From: CAIOHW01 sp964432565
Lineage (GTDB): Bacteria > Bdellovibrionota > UBA1018
Length of the DNA: 60,054 bases
Assembly: GCA_964432565.1 (NCBI GenBank)
Contig: CAYSOA010000014.1
Location: 1-60,054, forward strand
Direction: 5' to 3'
In this document: piece by piece, positions 1 to 8,541 of the stretch
Layout: every line of letters starts with the position of its first letter
Position numbering within the stretch: position 1 is the first letter of the stretch
The notes under the pieces: generated by a model
Told to the model about the DNA's origin: nothing
Database searches by the model: none
What the model saw: only the letters and a program-made list of their open reading frames with translations
Made by a program: the position numbers and the translations under genes

Positions 1-5
1 AGTCG

Positions 6-55
6 CTCCGACATAGAAGGAACTCCGACGTAGAAGGAACTCCGACGTAGAAGGA
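6..55. repeat. three tandem copies of a 17-bp repeat
   Basis: Three head-to-tail copies of a 17-bp unit begin at 6, 23 and 40. The unit reads CTCCGACRTAGAAGGAA; the first copy has A and the others G at the variable base, and the last copy lacks its final base. The array may extend beyond the left edge. It lies upstream of the barrel gene at 296 and no coding role is visible. Confidence 0.85.
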
Positions 56-91
56 CTCGAGTTTGACGCGAGTGCTAAATTGGGCTCGAGC

Positions 92-113
92 GTGTCAGTT
101 TATTTGTTGACAC
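92..113. promoter_or_regulatory. inverted repeat with an embedded TTGACA box
   Basis: GTGTCA (92-97) and TGACAC (108-113) form an inverted repeat around a 10-bp AT-rich centre. The right arm overlaps TTGACA (107-112), a perfect -35 hexamer for the gene at 296, but no good -10 sits 16-18 bp downstream. It could be an operator or a weak hairpin. The rest of 114-295 shows only the ribosome binding site of the next gene. Confidence 0.35.
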
Positions 114-295
114 TCGGCAAGAGGTGCCTCACCCTCATTTCATCGCAGTACGAAAGTAGTACCAACAAGTGGAACGGCAGAATGGATTCTGTCGCTCTCT
201 TTGGGTGAGAACACGATTTTAGTCGGTTGAAGAAGTACTGTTCGCACACGAAGAGAATGGCCGGATCGTCTGTCATCAAACGGAGGTCATTCGTA

Positions 296-1204
296 ATGAC
301 TAAGAAAGTCGTAGCAGTACTTGCTCTCTCTCTGATTTCGTCCAGTGCATTCGCATCTCAGGCCAAGAACCTCGTCACCGGCGGTGGCGACGGCGGCAAC
401 ATCCTCGGAACGACTGGCCTGAACGGCTCGTTCTACACCAACGACGAATACAATCTCTTCTGGAACCCGGCCTTCATCAACGGCCAGGGCGGCTGGGCGA
501 TCCTTGAAAACAGCCTCGACTCCGGTACTTCGGCTGGTTTCGTTTCGAACATGGGCTCGCTGAATGTGGGCGCATTTCTGAATCGTCCTGTCACGAACGG
601 CGCTCAGGCGATCGACGTGATCGTCGGCGGCGACATGGGTGTGAAGTGGGGTGTTGGCCTGACTCAGACCCTGAGCCAGAGCGAGACCGTCAAGGCTTCG
701 ACGACGAACCTGAAGGCCGGCGTTGTCGTCGGCGACTTCGAGCCGTTCGCGGCTGTTTCGCTGAAGGATACTGCAAACGGCGACGACAGTGATTCGAGCT
801 TCACCGTCGGTACCCGTTACCACTGGGGTGAGTGGACGCCGTATGCTGCATTCAACAGCGCAACTCCGGCTGGTGGCGAAGCTGCTACCACCTGGGGTCT
901 CGGCCTCGGTCGCAACGCCAAGATGGGCGATGTGAACATGGACTACTCGATCAGCTACTGGGACACCGAAGCAGGCTATAACCTGCCAATCGCACTGACC
1001 TTCTCGACTGATGCCGCTTCGTGGCTGACCGTTCGCGGGGGCTTCCAGCATGCACTGCGCGGCGAAGGTAGCACGACCACCACTTTCGGTGGCACGTTCA
1101 AGCTCGGCAAGGCCGACCTCGACATGGTTGTTGGCGACAACAATGGAGCCTTCGGCTTCAGCGACGACCTGTTCGCCAACGCCAGCTTGAGCTACCGCTG
1201 GTAA
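296..1204 (+). CDS. outer-membrane beta-barrel protein
   Basis: A 302-residue exported protein. The start is ATG 296: GGAGG lies at 282-286, and the protein then opens with a signal peptide (MTKKVVAVLALS...SAFA, cleavage near residue 20). The mature part is rich in Gly, Asn, Thr and aromatic residues in alternating patterns (for example GVKWGVGLTQTL and FTVGTRYHWGEW) and ends in SYRW, a C-terminal aromatic residue as used for insertion of outer-membrane barrels. No specific porin family is recognised. It is a single-gene unit closed by the terminator at 1256-1291. Its length and clean signal suggest an abundant surface protein, but this is inference. Confidence 0.8.
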   Translation: MTKKVVAVLALSLISSSAFASQAKNLVTGGGDGGNILGTTGLNGSFYTNDEYNLFWNPAFINGQGGWAILENSLDSGTSAGFVSNMGSLNVGAFLNRPVTNGAQAIDVIVGGDMGVKWGVGLTQTLSQSETVKASTTNLKAGVVVGDFEPFAAVSLKDTANGDDSDSSFTVGTRYHWGEWTPYAAFNSATPAGGEAATTWGLGLGRNAKMGDVNMDYSISYWDTEAGYNLPIALTFSTDAASWLTVRGGFQHALRGEGSTTTTFGGTFKLGKADLDMVVGDNNGAFGFSDDLFANASLSYRW

Positions 1205-1255
1205 GAAGCTTTAAGCTTCAAAAGGGCCTGGAAGGCTCTGAGGAAAGTCGAAGAG

Positions 1256-1291
1256 GGGAGACTCACGGATGAGTCTCCCTTTTTCTTTTTT
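1256..1291 (+). terminator. rho-independent terminator
   Basis: GGGAGACTCA (1256-1265) and TGAGTCTCCC (1270-1279) form a perfect 10-bp stem with a CGGA loop, followed by a T-rich tract to 1291. It closes the barrel gene ending at 1204. The T tract runs into the ribosome binding site of the next gene at 1304. Confidence 0.95.
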
Positions 1292-1303
1292 GGAGCGATG
1301 TGA

Positions 1304-2638
1304 ATGAGCGTCATCCGTTTGCTGTGTCTGTTGATGCTGGTTTTCGCGACCGCACTCGGGCTGCGGCTGGTTCATCCGCTTGATCTCGAATACAAATACG
1401 ACCAGCAGTTCTTGTTCGAACGCTCGCAGCGCGTGGGGGTAAGCGAACCGTGGCCCGAACTCGGCATGCGCTCAGGCGTCGGAACTCGCAATCCCGGGTT
1501 CAGTCTCTGGGTGCATCCGGCGCTGGCTCGCCTCACGAAGGCGCGCTCTCCAGCCGAGCTCACCCTGGCGCAGGTCGGGCTCAATCTTCTGGCGTGGATT
1601 CTGCTGGTTGGCGTGGTTTTTTGGCGGGTGCAGCCTCATCGACGGGAACCCTGGCTCTGGGCGGCTGCACTTGCCGCCGTAAACGCACATCAAGTTTTCT
1701 ATGACCGAGTGATCTGGCAGCAGAGCGTGCTTCCGCTGTTGTGTGTGGCCACACTCTACGGATTTCTCGCCAGACGCACGATCTGGGGAAGCGGGCTTCT
1801 GGCGTTCTTTGGACTGCTTCTGGGGCAGGTGCACCTTCCGGGGTTTTATTTCTTCGTCGCCCTCGTGGGGGTTCTTCTGATCGCCGATCGTCGATCGATT
1901 CGCTGGAGCGGGTTTGTCGTGGGGGCTGGTGTTGCGATCCTCCCGCTCATTCCCTGGCTCAAGAGCGTGGCATTCTCAACGCTCTTGGATTCGACATCCG
2001 GTGGCCAGCTCGAGCCGACGAATCTCGGGGGCTTCATGCCGAGTGCTCTGCTGCGCGGTGAGGTCTGGGTGCTTTGGTTTCGGCAGGTCACCGGCACCGG
2101 GCTCGACTACCGTTTCGGTGAGTTGGTGGCCCCCTTTCTTCGGGGCCCGGTGGTGCTGGGCCTGTCTACCCACCTGAATCTGGTTCTTCAGGGTGTAGGA
2201 GTCGCGGTAGGAGTGTACTCGCTGTGGTCGGCCTGTCGGGGTGGTCTTCAGTCGCTCCGGTTGAGGTTCTCGACTGACCCGGCACCTGCCCGTACCGATG
2301 GACGCCGAGCAAGAAATGGAACATCAGACGAATCGCTGCTTCTTGCTTCCGTCGTCCTCTTCGGCGTGCTGCTCACCCTATCGGGATTTCGCCTGCATCC
2401 GCATTATCTGCTGACGATCTTTCCGCTGGGATACCTGGCGATCTGCCTGCCGCTATCACTGTCGAAGGCGCCGGTGACTTTTCAGTTTGGTTCGCCTAAA
2501 CGAACCATTACGGAGGGGCGAATCGCCCTTCTGGCGCTCGTGCTTTCTCAGGCCATTGGCACGCTGATGCTTCGTCAGTTCATTCACGAGACCGGTGGGT
2601 CAGTTCGCTCCGACCATGGCATCGTTCGTAGAGGGTGA
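1304..2638 (+). CDS. polytopic membrane protein, glycosyltransferase-like
   Basis: A 444-residue integral membrane protein. An N-terminal helix (about 3-22) is followed by a polar loop with acidic and aromatic residues (about 25-75), then many hydrophobic helices (about 90-235 and 285-430). This layout, with a large first periplasmic loop, resembles dolichyl-phosphate-mannose or ArnT-type GT-C glycosyltransferases, but no diagnostic motif is clear, so function stays open. The ATG at 1304 is preceded by TGGAGCG (1291-1297). The last 55 bp overlap the convergent desaturase gene. A transporter or O-antigen-type membrane protein is an alternative. Confidence 0.7.
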   Translation: MSVIRLLCLLMLVFATALGLRLVHPLDLEYKYDQQFLFERSQRVGVSEPWPELGMRSGVGTRNPGFSLWVHPALARLTKARSPAELTLAQVGLNLLAWILLVGVVFWRVQPHRREPWLWAAALAAVNAHQVFYDRVIWQQSVLPLLCVATLYGFLARRTIWGSGLLAFFGLLLGQVHLPGFYFFVALVGVLLIADRRSIRWSGFVVGAGVAILPLIPWLKSVAFSTLLDSTSGGQLEPTNLGGFMPSALLRGEVWVLWFRQVTGTGLDYRFGELVAPFLRGPVVLGLSTHLNLVLQGVGVAVGVYSLWSACRGGLQSLRLRFSTDPAPARTDGRRARNGTSDESLLLASVVLFGVLLTLSGFRLHPHYLLTIFPLGYLAICLPLSLSKAPVTFQFGSPKRTITEGRIALLALVLSQAIGTLMLRQFIHETGGSVRSDHGIVRRG

Positions 2639-3615
2639 CGAACTGGGGGCAACTCGAGCGGTTCCGGGCGCTCGAGACCCCGGGCGACTTCGAGACGTTC
2701 AGCCCGCTCGGCGCACGGCATTCGCTCCAGACGTCCGCCGGCCTCGATGGAGTTCGGACGCTCCGCACGCTTGGAGATCAGCTTGCCGGTCAGTTTCTCG
2801 GTCGGCGCGCGCTTGAGGTGCGAGGCGATCCCCAGCCAGCTCATCACCTTCAGGCCGTAGTACGAGACGTCGATTTCCCACCAGAAAAAGCCCTGGTTGG
2901 TGCTGCTCTGGTAACAGTGGTGGTTGTTGTGCCAGCCCTCGCCCAGAGTGATCAATGCCAGCCAGAAGTTGTTTCGGCTGGTATCCGTGGTCTGGTAACG
3001 GCGTGAACCGAACACGTGCGAGAGCGAGTTGATCGTGAAGGTGCCGTGCCAGAGCAGGGTCGTGCTTAGGGCAAATCCCCAGAAGAAACCGGCCCAACCG
3101 CCCATGAAAAAGCACACGAGTGCGAGCAGAGTTCCGGGAATAAAGTGCAGACGATTGAGCAGCAGCAGCTCGGGGTACTTGGCCAGATCGGGAATCAGTT
3201 CGAGACGCGTCCGGTCGTTCTCGCCGTTGAGAAACCAGAACATATGCGAGTACCAGAAGCCCCGCTGTTTGGGGGAGTGCAGGTCCTCGGGCTGGTCGGA
3301 AAAACGGTGGTGGTGCCGGTGATGAGCGGCCCACCAGAGCGGTCCCTGCTGCACCGACATCGCCCCGAGAAAGCCCATCACGAACTGCCAGAAGCGGTTC
3401 AGACGGTACGTCCGATGCGAAAAGTAGCGGTGATAGCCCGCCGTGATTCCGAACATGCGTAGCCCGTAGAGCCCGACACAGAGAGCCAGCCAGTGCCACT
3501 CAAAGGGAACGAAAAAGATTCCCAGTGAGGCGAAATGAATGGCCCAGAAGGGCAAGGTTTCGAGCCGGCGAAGCCAGGTCGGACCAGAAGCAGCAGTCGA
3601 TACCGTGTGATGCAT
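2584..3615 (-). CDS. acyl-CoA/acyl-lipid delta-9 desaturase
   Basis: A 343-residue membrane di-iron desaturase that introduces a double bond into saturated acyl chains. The three His boxes are intact: HRYFSHR near residue 62, HRHHH near 99 and HNNHH near 232, with hydrophobic segments between them as in stearoyl-CoA desaturases. The final 70 residues are an odd Arg/Glu/Pro-rich tail with ERxE-like repeats; this tail is encoded where the gene overlaps the convergent membrane-protein gene. The gene follows the KGG protein on the same strand, 71 bp apart. The likely role is membrane fluidity. The family call is firm and the exact substrate is unknown. Confidence 0.93.
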   Translation of the reverse strand: MHHTVSTAASGPTWLRRLETLPFWAIHFASLGIFFVPFEWHWLALCVGLYGLRMFGITAGYHRYFSHRTYRLNRFWQFVMGFLGAMSVQQGPLWWAAHHRHHHRFSDQPEDLHSPKQRGFWYSHMFWFLNGENDRTRLELIPDLAKYPELLLLNRLHFIPGTLLALVCFFMGGWAGFFWGFALSTTLLWHGTFTINSLSHVFGSRRYQTTDTSRNNFWLALITLGEGWHNNHHCYQSSTNQGFFWWEIDVSYYGLKVMSWLGIASHLKRAPTEKLTGKLISKRAERPNSIEAGGRLERMPCAERAERLEVARGLERPEPLELPPVRHPLRTMPWSERTDPPVS

Positions 3616-3686
3616 GGTTCGACCCTACCGCTCAGCAGTCACGATCACTGTAAAAGCTCTGTAAGCGGGCGCTGCAGCCAAGACGC

Positions 3687-4127
3687 TTACACCGCCTCTC
3701 CACCCTCTTCGCCTCCACTGGCCGGCTCCGGAGGCTTTCGCGTCAGGCCCGGCTTTTCGGATTCGGCGCCCATGGCTGCGCCGCGCTCGATGCGGGGCTC
3801 TGGTCTCATCTCTCCGCCTGGCCCTGCAACCTCGGTCTCGCGGGTGCGCCGCGAGGCCTCGCCGCCCTTGCGTCCGATTCGGGCCATATGTTCGCGATTC
3901 TTCGAGACGGCCTGTCCGCCCTTGCGTCCAATTTCGGCCATGTGCTGCTTGTTTCGAGAAACGGCCAGACCGCCCTTGCGGGCGACCTCGTGACGAGTCT
4001 CGGGGTCCATGGCGGCCGTCCCCCGGGCGCGTGATTTCTTCTCGCCCTCTTCGGCATGTTCTTCGTCGCGCTTCTTCTCGTTTTCGTTCTCGGTATCGCC
4101 ATCGGTATCGATCGGTGAAAAGTGCAT
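3687..4127 (-). CDS. KGG-repeat stress protein
   Basis: A small hydrophilic protein of 146 residues. After an acidic/Lys-rich N-terminus comes ARGTAAMDPETRHEVARKGG, then the repeats AEIGRKGGQAV and ARIGRKGGEAS. These are the KGG motifs of the YciG-like general stress protein family, usually small, soluble and induced in stationary phase or desiccation. Here the KGG block (about residues 36-90) is flanked by disordered, charged tails, and the protein is longer than typical 60-80-residue members. A GTAAGCG/CGCTTAC inverted repeat (3661-3690) spans the stop region and may act as a hairpin. Its molecular function is not known. Confidence 0.82.
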   Translation of the reverse strand: MHFSPIDTDGDTENENEKKRDEEHAEEGEKKSRARGTAAMDPETRHEVARKGGLAVSRNKQHMAEIGRKGGQAVSKNREHMARIGRKGGEASRRTRETEVAGPGGEMRPEPRIERGAAMGAESEKPGLTRKPPEPASGGEEGGEAV

Positions 4128-4253
4128 GAATCAAGCGATTTGCAACGGTCAGACCGCACTGTTTGCCGCTCGCCGATAGCCGCCCTCCGGTGCGTCATTG
4201 CCGAGAGGTGGTGCGAAACTTGATGGGAGCAGGGCAACCATTCGTAGGGGGCG

Positions 4254-5207
4254 ATGATGAACCTGCGTGCCGTTTCGACTGAAGATCCTGAACTCTCCGA
4301 ACGCTTCGATCGTGTGCTCCAGGGCGTCGTCGATGCCTTCGATCGCTTTTCGATTCCTTATCTGTTTATTGGGGGAGTGGCTTCCGGTGGGCTGGGAAGG
4401 CCGCGATCGACGAGCGACATTGACGTCTTCGTGCGTCCCGAAGATCGCGAACGGGCACTTCGAGCTCTGGATGCCTCGGGCTTCGAGATCCAGCGAACCG
4501 ACCCCGTCTGGCTTTACAAGGCGTTCAAGGAAAACATCCTGGTGGATGTCATCTTCAAATCGAAGGGCGAGATTTATCTCGATGCGGCGATGTTTGCCCG
4601 CATGACCGAGGCGGAGTTTCACGGAAAGAAGCTGAGACTGGCATCTCCCGAGGATCTGATTCTCATCAAGGCGCTCGCCCATAGCGAGGCGACCCCCGGA
4701 CACTGGCATGACGCGCTCGCGCTGTTGTCTCATGCCGAAATCGACTGGAACTACCTGCTGCTGCGAGCGCGAAAGGCGCCGAGGCGGGTGCTCAGCCTGC
4801 TGCTCTATGCCCAGTCGAACGATCTCTGGGTTCCGGATGCGGTCGTCAGCAGGCTCTATCAGGACATTTTTGGCGCGCGAATCGAGATGCCTGAAGGGCG
4901 TGCCGGCCCTGCCCAAGGATCAGCCATTGCACGCAAGTTCATTCACGCCTCTGAGAAACGACAGCAGGAATGTCGCATCCGTTACGAGATCGAGCGCCTC
5001 AAGGAACGCATTGCCCGCGACGAGCACTTAGGGCAGCTCGATGTCGAAATTCTGGGGAATGCCGGGGAGCGTGAAACGCGCATCCTGCTTCGAGGCGAGA
5101 CGATGAGCGAGGAAGCCTGGCACGAGTTGTCACGAATTGCGCGCGAGCACTTTCCCGGCTCGATCATCGACAATCAGGTTCGCGTGATTGACACGGGGGT
5201 GGCGTGA
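4254..5207 (+). CDS. MNT-type nucleotidyltransferase with BON-like C-terminus
   Basis: A 317-residue soluble protein. Residues about 20-115 have the pol-beta-type nucleotidyltransferase pattern: GGVASGGLGRPRSTSDIDVF gives the GG...DxD signature, and DVIFK supplies a possible third acidic residue. This is the DUF6036/AbiEii-like group that transfers nucleotides to unknown targets. The C-terminal 55 residues (LDVEILGN...IIDNQVRV) resemble a BON domain, which binds lipids or membranes elsewhere; that match is tentative. It is the first gene of a coupled run with the metallophosphoesterase (4-bp overlap). The start could also be ATG 4257. Antitoxin/toxin or RNA-modifying roles are possible but unproven. 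Confidence 0.8.
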   Translation: MMNLRAVSTEDPELSERFDRVLQGVVDAFDRFSIPYLFIGGVASGGLGRPRSTSDIDVFVRPEDRERALRALDASGFEIQRTDPVWLYKAFKENILVDVIFKSKGEIYLDAAMFARMTEAEFHGKKLRLASPEDLILIKALAHSEATPGHWHDALALLSHAEIDWNYLLLRARKAPRRVLSLLLYAQSNDLWVPDAVVSRLYQDIFGARIEMPEGRAGPAQGSAIARKFIHASEKRQQECRIRYEIERLKERIARDEHLGQLDVEILGNAGERETRILLRGETMSEEAWHELSRIAREHFPGSIIDNQVRVIDTGVA

Positions 5208-5995
5208 GCGGACATGACGGGCGGATTCGAATCGCCGCCGTTGGAGATCTTCACTATGGCGCCGGAATGACCGGAAAATTCAGGGATGCCTTCGCACGGG
5301 TCGAGACCGATGCCGATCTGCTGCTCCTTGCCGGCGACCTGACTCGCACGGGTCGAGTCGAAGAGATCTCAGGTTTGATCGACGATCTCGAAGGTTGCGG
5401 TATTCCGACGTTCGCCGTCCTCGGCAACCATGAGTACCAATCGGGGCAGGAAGAACGCCTGGTCGAGAGCCTCGACGCCGCCGGAGTCCGGGTGTTGGAA
5501 GGAAATGGGACCGTGATCGAAGTCAACGGTCGAAGGATCGGAGTCGCCGGCATCAAGGGGTTTGGCGGCGGATTCATGGGGGCTTGTGGAAGCGAGTTCG
5601 GTGAGCCCGAGATGAAACTCTTTGCCAGGCACTCGCGAGAGCAGGGCGAGCGGCTGCATCGGGCAATCGAAAGCCTCGATGCCGGTCTTCGGATCGTGCT
5701 GCTGCACTTCAGTCCGATCGAGCAAACCCTTGCCGGAGAGCGGCGCGAGATCTTTCCCTTTCTGGGCAGTTATCATCTGGCCGAGCCGTTGGATGCGTTT
5801 CAGGTCGACCTGGCTGTTCACGGTCATGCCCATCGCGGCGTTGAGCACGGCATGACTCCCGGAGGAGTGCCCGTTCGAAACGTGGCTTTTCCCGTGATTC
5901 GGGAGCCGTATCGGGTCTATTCGCTTGAGGAACGTGCCGGAGCGGTGGTTAAAGAGAGGGCATGGGCGACCCTTCCCGAAAGTACCACGAGCTGA
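5204..5995 (+). CDS. calcineurin-like metallophosphoesterase
   Basis: A 263-residue two-metal phosphoesterase. The metal-binding blocks are in order: GDLH near residue 14, GDLTR near 45, GNHE near 73, a His in LLHFSP near 168, and HGHAH near 206. It lacks a signal peptide, so it should be cytoplasmic. Substrates in this family range from cyclic nucleotides to nucleic acids and protein phosphates, and none can be assigned here. It begins with GTG at 5204, overlapping the stop of the nucleotidyltransferase, and its end overlaps the HNH gene by 34 bp. The tight coupling suggests the nucleotidyltransferase and phosphoesterase act on related substrates. Confidence 0.9.
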   Translation: MSGHDGRIRIAAVGDLHYGAGMTGKFRDAFARVETDADLLLLAGDLTRTGRVEEISGLIDDLEGCGIPTFAVLGNHEYQSGQEERLVESLDAAGVRVLEGNGTVIEVNGRRIGVAGIKGFGGGFMGACGSEFGEPEMKLFARHSREQGERLHRAIESLDAGLRIVLLHFSPIEQTLAGERREIFPFLGSYHLAEPLDAFQVDLAVHGHAHRGVEHGMTPGGVPVRNVAFPVIREPYRVYSLEERAGAVVKERAWATLPESTTS

Positions 5996-6369
5996 GTGCG
6001 GCGCACACGGACCCGGCTCGAATCAAGCGTGAGCGCGAAAAGGCGCGTGAACTGAAGAAGACGCGCTGGTGGCTCGATCAGGTCAATCGAGGGGTCTGCC
6101 ATCACTGCGGCGAGCGCTTCAGGGCCGCTGAGCTGACGATGGACCACCTGGTTCCACTGGCTCGTGGGGGCACCAGTGCCAAGGGAAATATCGTGTGCTC
6201 GTGCCGCAACTGTAATCGCGACAAGAAGCTCGAGATGCCGGTCGACTCGCTTTTTGAGCAGCTCGAGCGCGAACGCCGCGAACGGGAAGCTGCCGCCGCA
6301 GCGGACGCTGAAGTCCGGCCCGCGCCGGACCAGAAACCAGACCAGAAACCAGAGGATGACGATGTCTGA
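5962..6369 (+). CDS. HNH endonuclease
   Basis: A 135-residue HNH nuclease. The core is CHHCGERF, then MDHLVPLARGGTS, then CRNCNRDKK: two CxxC zinc knuckles around the catalytic DH motif. A basic/acidic coiled helix (about residues 15-35) precedes the core, and an acidic, low-complexity tail with a repeated DQKP follows it. Such small proteins are widespread outside restriction or phage systems and their targets are usually unknown. It overlaps the phosphoesterase (34 bp) and the kinase that follows. Confidence 0.9.
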   Translation: MGDPSRKYHELSAAHTDPARIKREREKARELKKTRWWLDQVNRGVCHHCGERFRAAELTMDHLVPLARGGTSAKGNIVCSCRNCNRDKKLEMPVDSLFEQLERERREREAAAAADAEVRPAPDQKPDQKPEDDDV

Positions 6370-7375
6370 AGCTTTCTTTTTCTCGCTGACCCCCGACGTC
6401 GTCCTTCGTTCGGTCGAAGAGGGGGGACTCATTTGCACGGGGCGCTGCATGGCGCTCAACAGCTACGAGAACCGCGTCTACGATATTGAGCTGGAAGATG
6501 ACGAGGGCCGGCGGACGCGGCTCGTGGCGAAGTTCTACCGACCCGGGCGCTGGACGCGCGAGCAACTGCTCGAGGAACATCAGTTCATCGCTGATCTGGT
6601 CGACTCCGAGATTCCCGCCGTCGCGCCTCTTGCCTTCGAGAACGGCTCGACGCTCAAGCAGACGGCCGAAGGCATCTTTTACTCCCTTTTTCCAAGAGTT
6701 GGAGGGCGCTCACCCGAAGAACTCACCCGGGATCAGCTCGTAAGGCTGGGACGGCTTCTGGGACGCATGCACGCGGTCGGTGCTTCGCGAGAGGCTCCCC
6801 ATCGTGTTCGACTGACGCCGGAGACCTACGGCCGCCAGAACCTCGAGTTCCTGCTTCGCGAGAACTGGCTGCCGCTGGAGGTTCGATCGCGGTACGAGAA
6901 AACGGCTCTCGCTCTTTGTGAAACCCTCGATCGCAAGTTTTCGGTGCTGGGGCCCCAAAAGTGGCATCGCCTGCATGGAGACTGTCACCTGGGCAATCTG
7001 CTCTGGAATGATCGGGGTCCGTTCTTTCTCGACTTCGATGACATGGTGGTGGGACCTGCCGTTCAGGATCTCTGGCTGATGCTTCCAGGGCGTCCGGCCC
7101 AGGATCCTGAGGCTCGGGCCCAGCTCGAGGATCTCCTCGAGGGATACGAGGAGTTTCGTTCCTTCGATCGCACGCAGATTTCGCTGATCGAGGGACTGCG
7201 TGGACTGCGCTTTATTCACTATGCAGCCTGGGTGGCGCGACGCTGGAGGGATCCGGCATTTCCTGCCGCTTTTCCCCAGTTCAATACGCCGCGCTACTGG
7301 GAAGAGCAGCTTCGGGACCTTGAAAAGCAGCTTGAAATCTTGACCGATTCGCCCGGCGCTTTTATCGTGGAGTGA
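6362..7375 (+). CDS. srkA: SrkA/RdoA-like stress response kinase
   Basis: A 337-residue protein with an aminoglycoside-phosphotransferase-like kinase fold, close in length to E. coli SrkA (YihE), a Ser/Thr kinase that counters stress-induced death. Visible motifs are NSYENRVYDIE (nucleotide loop), LVAKFYRPGRW (the Lys), HGDCHLGNLLW (catalytic loop with Asp) and FLDFDDMVVGP (metal-binding Asp). The start is taken at ATG 6362, with AGAGGA at 6351-6356; ATG 6356 in the same frame is possible. The start overlaps the HNH stop and the stop touches mepA, so it sits in the same run. Confidence 0.92.
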   Translation: MSEAFFFSLTPDVVLRSVEEGGLICTGRCMALNSYENRVYDIELEDDEGRRTRLVAKFYRPGRWTREQLLEEHQFIADLVDSEIPAVAPLAFENGSTLKQTAEGIFYSLFPRVGGRSPEELTRDQLVRLGRLLGRMHAVGASREAPHRVRLTPETYGRQNLEFLLRENWLPLEVRSRYEKTALALCETLDRKFSVLGPQKWHRLHGDCHLGNLLWNDRGPFFLDFDDMVVGPAVQDLWLMLPGRPAQDPEARAQLEDLLEGYEEFRSFDRTQISLIEGLRGLRFIHYAAWVARRWRDPAFPAAFPQFNTPRYWEEQLRDLEKQLEILTDSPGAFIVE

Positions 7376-8541
7376 TGTTGCCGAGCACTCTTATCGGGCT
7401 TTGGACTTCTGTGATCCTCTTCATGGCGCCCGCACTGGCTCAGCAGCCGGATGCGTTTTCGTTTCTGCCGCCGCAGCCGGTTTCCGAATATGTTCCTGTT
7501 TCAGACAACGGACCGGATCATGGTTTTTGCGCCAAGTGGGATCCGGAGTATGGCTATCGCGGCAAGGCTTGTTGTGAGCGCGTGCCGGCGTTTCGGCGCT
7601 CCTCACAGGCAAAGTGCTCGCCACAACGCATCAAGTGGACCTTTTGCGACGAGATGACCCCAGAGCAGCGCGAGTACCTTGAGCTGGCTCGAAGCGGAAA
7701 ACTGGGGCGCTGGTGGGAGCAGAAGACCAACTTTCAGCGTTCGCGCGCGTATTGTTCGGTGAGCCACGGTTTTCTGGTGGATGGTCGACCTCTGGTCGCG
7801 ACCGCCGAGAATCGACTGCTGATTCGCAACCCGGCACGCTGCACCAGCTTCGGAACCGATGGCCTCGTGGGGACGCTCGAGTGGCTGGGTCGGGAAGTGA
7901 ACCGCGAGTATTCCGATCCGGCGTACTCGGGGGTTCGCATCAATGTGGGAGATCTTTCGGCTCCTCGTGGGGGCTGCATCTCAGGCAGGCGCGGCCGCCG
8001 TGGACACGCTTCGCACACGACGGGACAGGATGCCGACATTGGCTTTTTCTATCCGGCTGCAGGAACCCGAGAAATCAATGCGTTTGCCTACACCTTTGAT
8101 GCGAAGGCCAACTGGTGGTTGATGAAGCGGCTTTTTGCCAATCCGTTTGCCTGCGTGAAGGCGGTTTTCGTCGACCAGCGCCTGATCCGCAAGCTTGCCA
8201 AAGTGGCCCGTGGCGACCCGGAGTGGCAGCGCATCGGACGGTACATTCGCCATGTTCGCGGCCATCGGCATCACTTTCACATTCGCGTCGGCGACAGTCC
8301 GGGACTGCCGGGATGTCCGCAGCATCGCGATGATCCAGGGTTTGATCTCGAGCCATCGGATGAAGAGGATTGGGAGAGCGAGGGAGGCTCGGCCCAGCCG
8401 CTGATGGAGGCCAACCATTCGGTCGGCAATTGGTCGGCACCTCGTGGGCTGAGCGATCTGTTTAATTTCTCGTCTTCCGCGCCCGCCCGTTCGCCATCGA
8501 ACTCGGCGCCTTCGTCCGATCGACGCTCTCGGGTGGAGTGA
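7375..8541 (+). CDS. mepA: penicillin-insensitive murein endopeptidase MepA-like
   Basis: An exported peptidoglycan hydrolase of the LAS metallopeptidase group (MepA), 388 residues from ATG 7375. A signal peptide (LIGLWTSVILFMAPALA) is followed by a non-family N-terminal part with several Cys residues (about 45-85). The catalytic domain holds GDLSAPRGG, GHASHTTGQDADIGF (zinc His and Asp) and GHRHHFHIRVG. MepA cleaves D-Ala-meso-DAP crosslinks in the periplasm. The C-terminal 60 residues are acidic then Ser/Pro-rich. It overlaps the srkA stop by one base (TGATG) and its end overlaps the convergent lyase gene by 80 bp. GTG 7372 is an alternative start. Confidence 0.9.
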   Translation: MLPSTLIGLWTSVILFMAPALAQQPDAFSFLPPQPVSEYVPVSDNGPDHGFCAKWDPEYGYRGKACCERVPAFRRSSQAKCSPQRIKWTFCDEMTPEQREYLELARSGKLGRWWEQKTNFQRSRAYCSVSHGFLVDGRPLVATAENRLLIRNPARCTSFGTDGLVGTLEWLGREVNREYSDPAYSGVRINVGDLSAPRGGCISGRRGRRGHASHTTGQDADIGFFYPAAGTREINAFAYTFDAKANWWLMKRLFANPFACVKAVFVDQRLIRKLAKVARGDPEWQRIGRYIRHVRGHRHHFHIRVGDSPGLPGCPQHRDDPGFDLEPSDEEDWESEGGSAQPLMEANHSVGNWSAPRGLSDLFNFSSSAPARSPSNSAPSSDRRSRVE

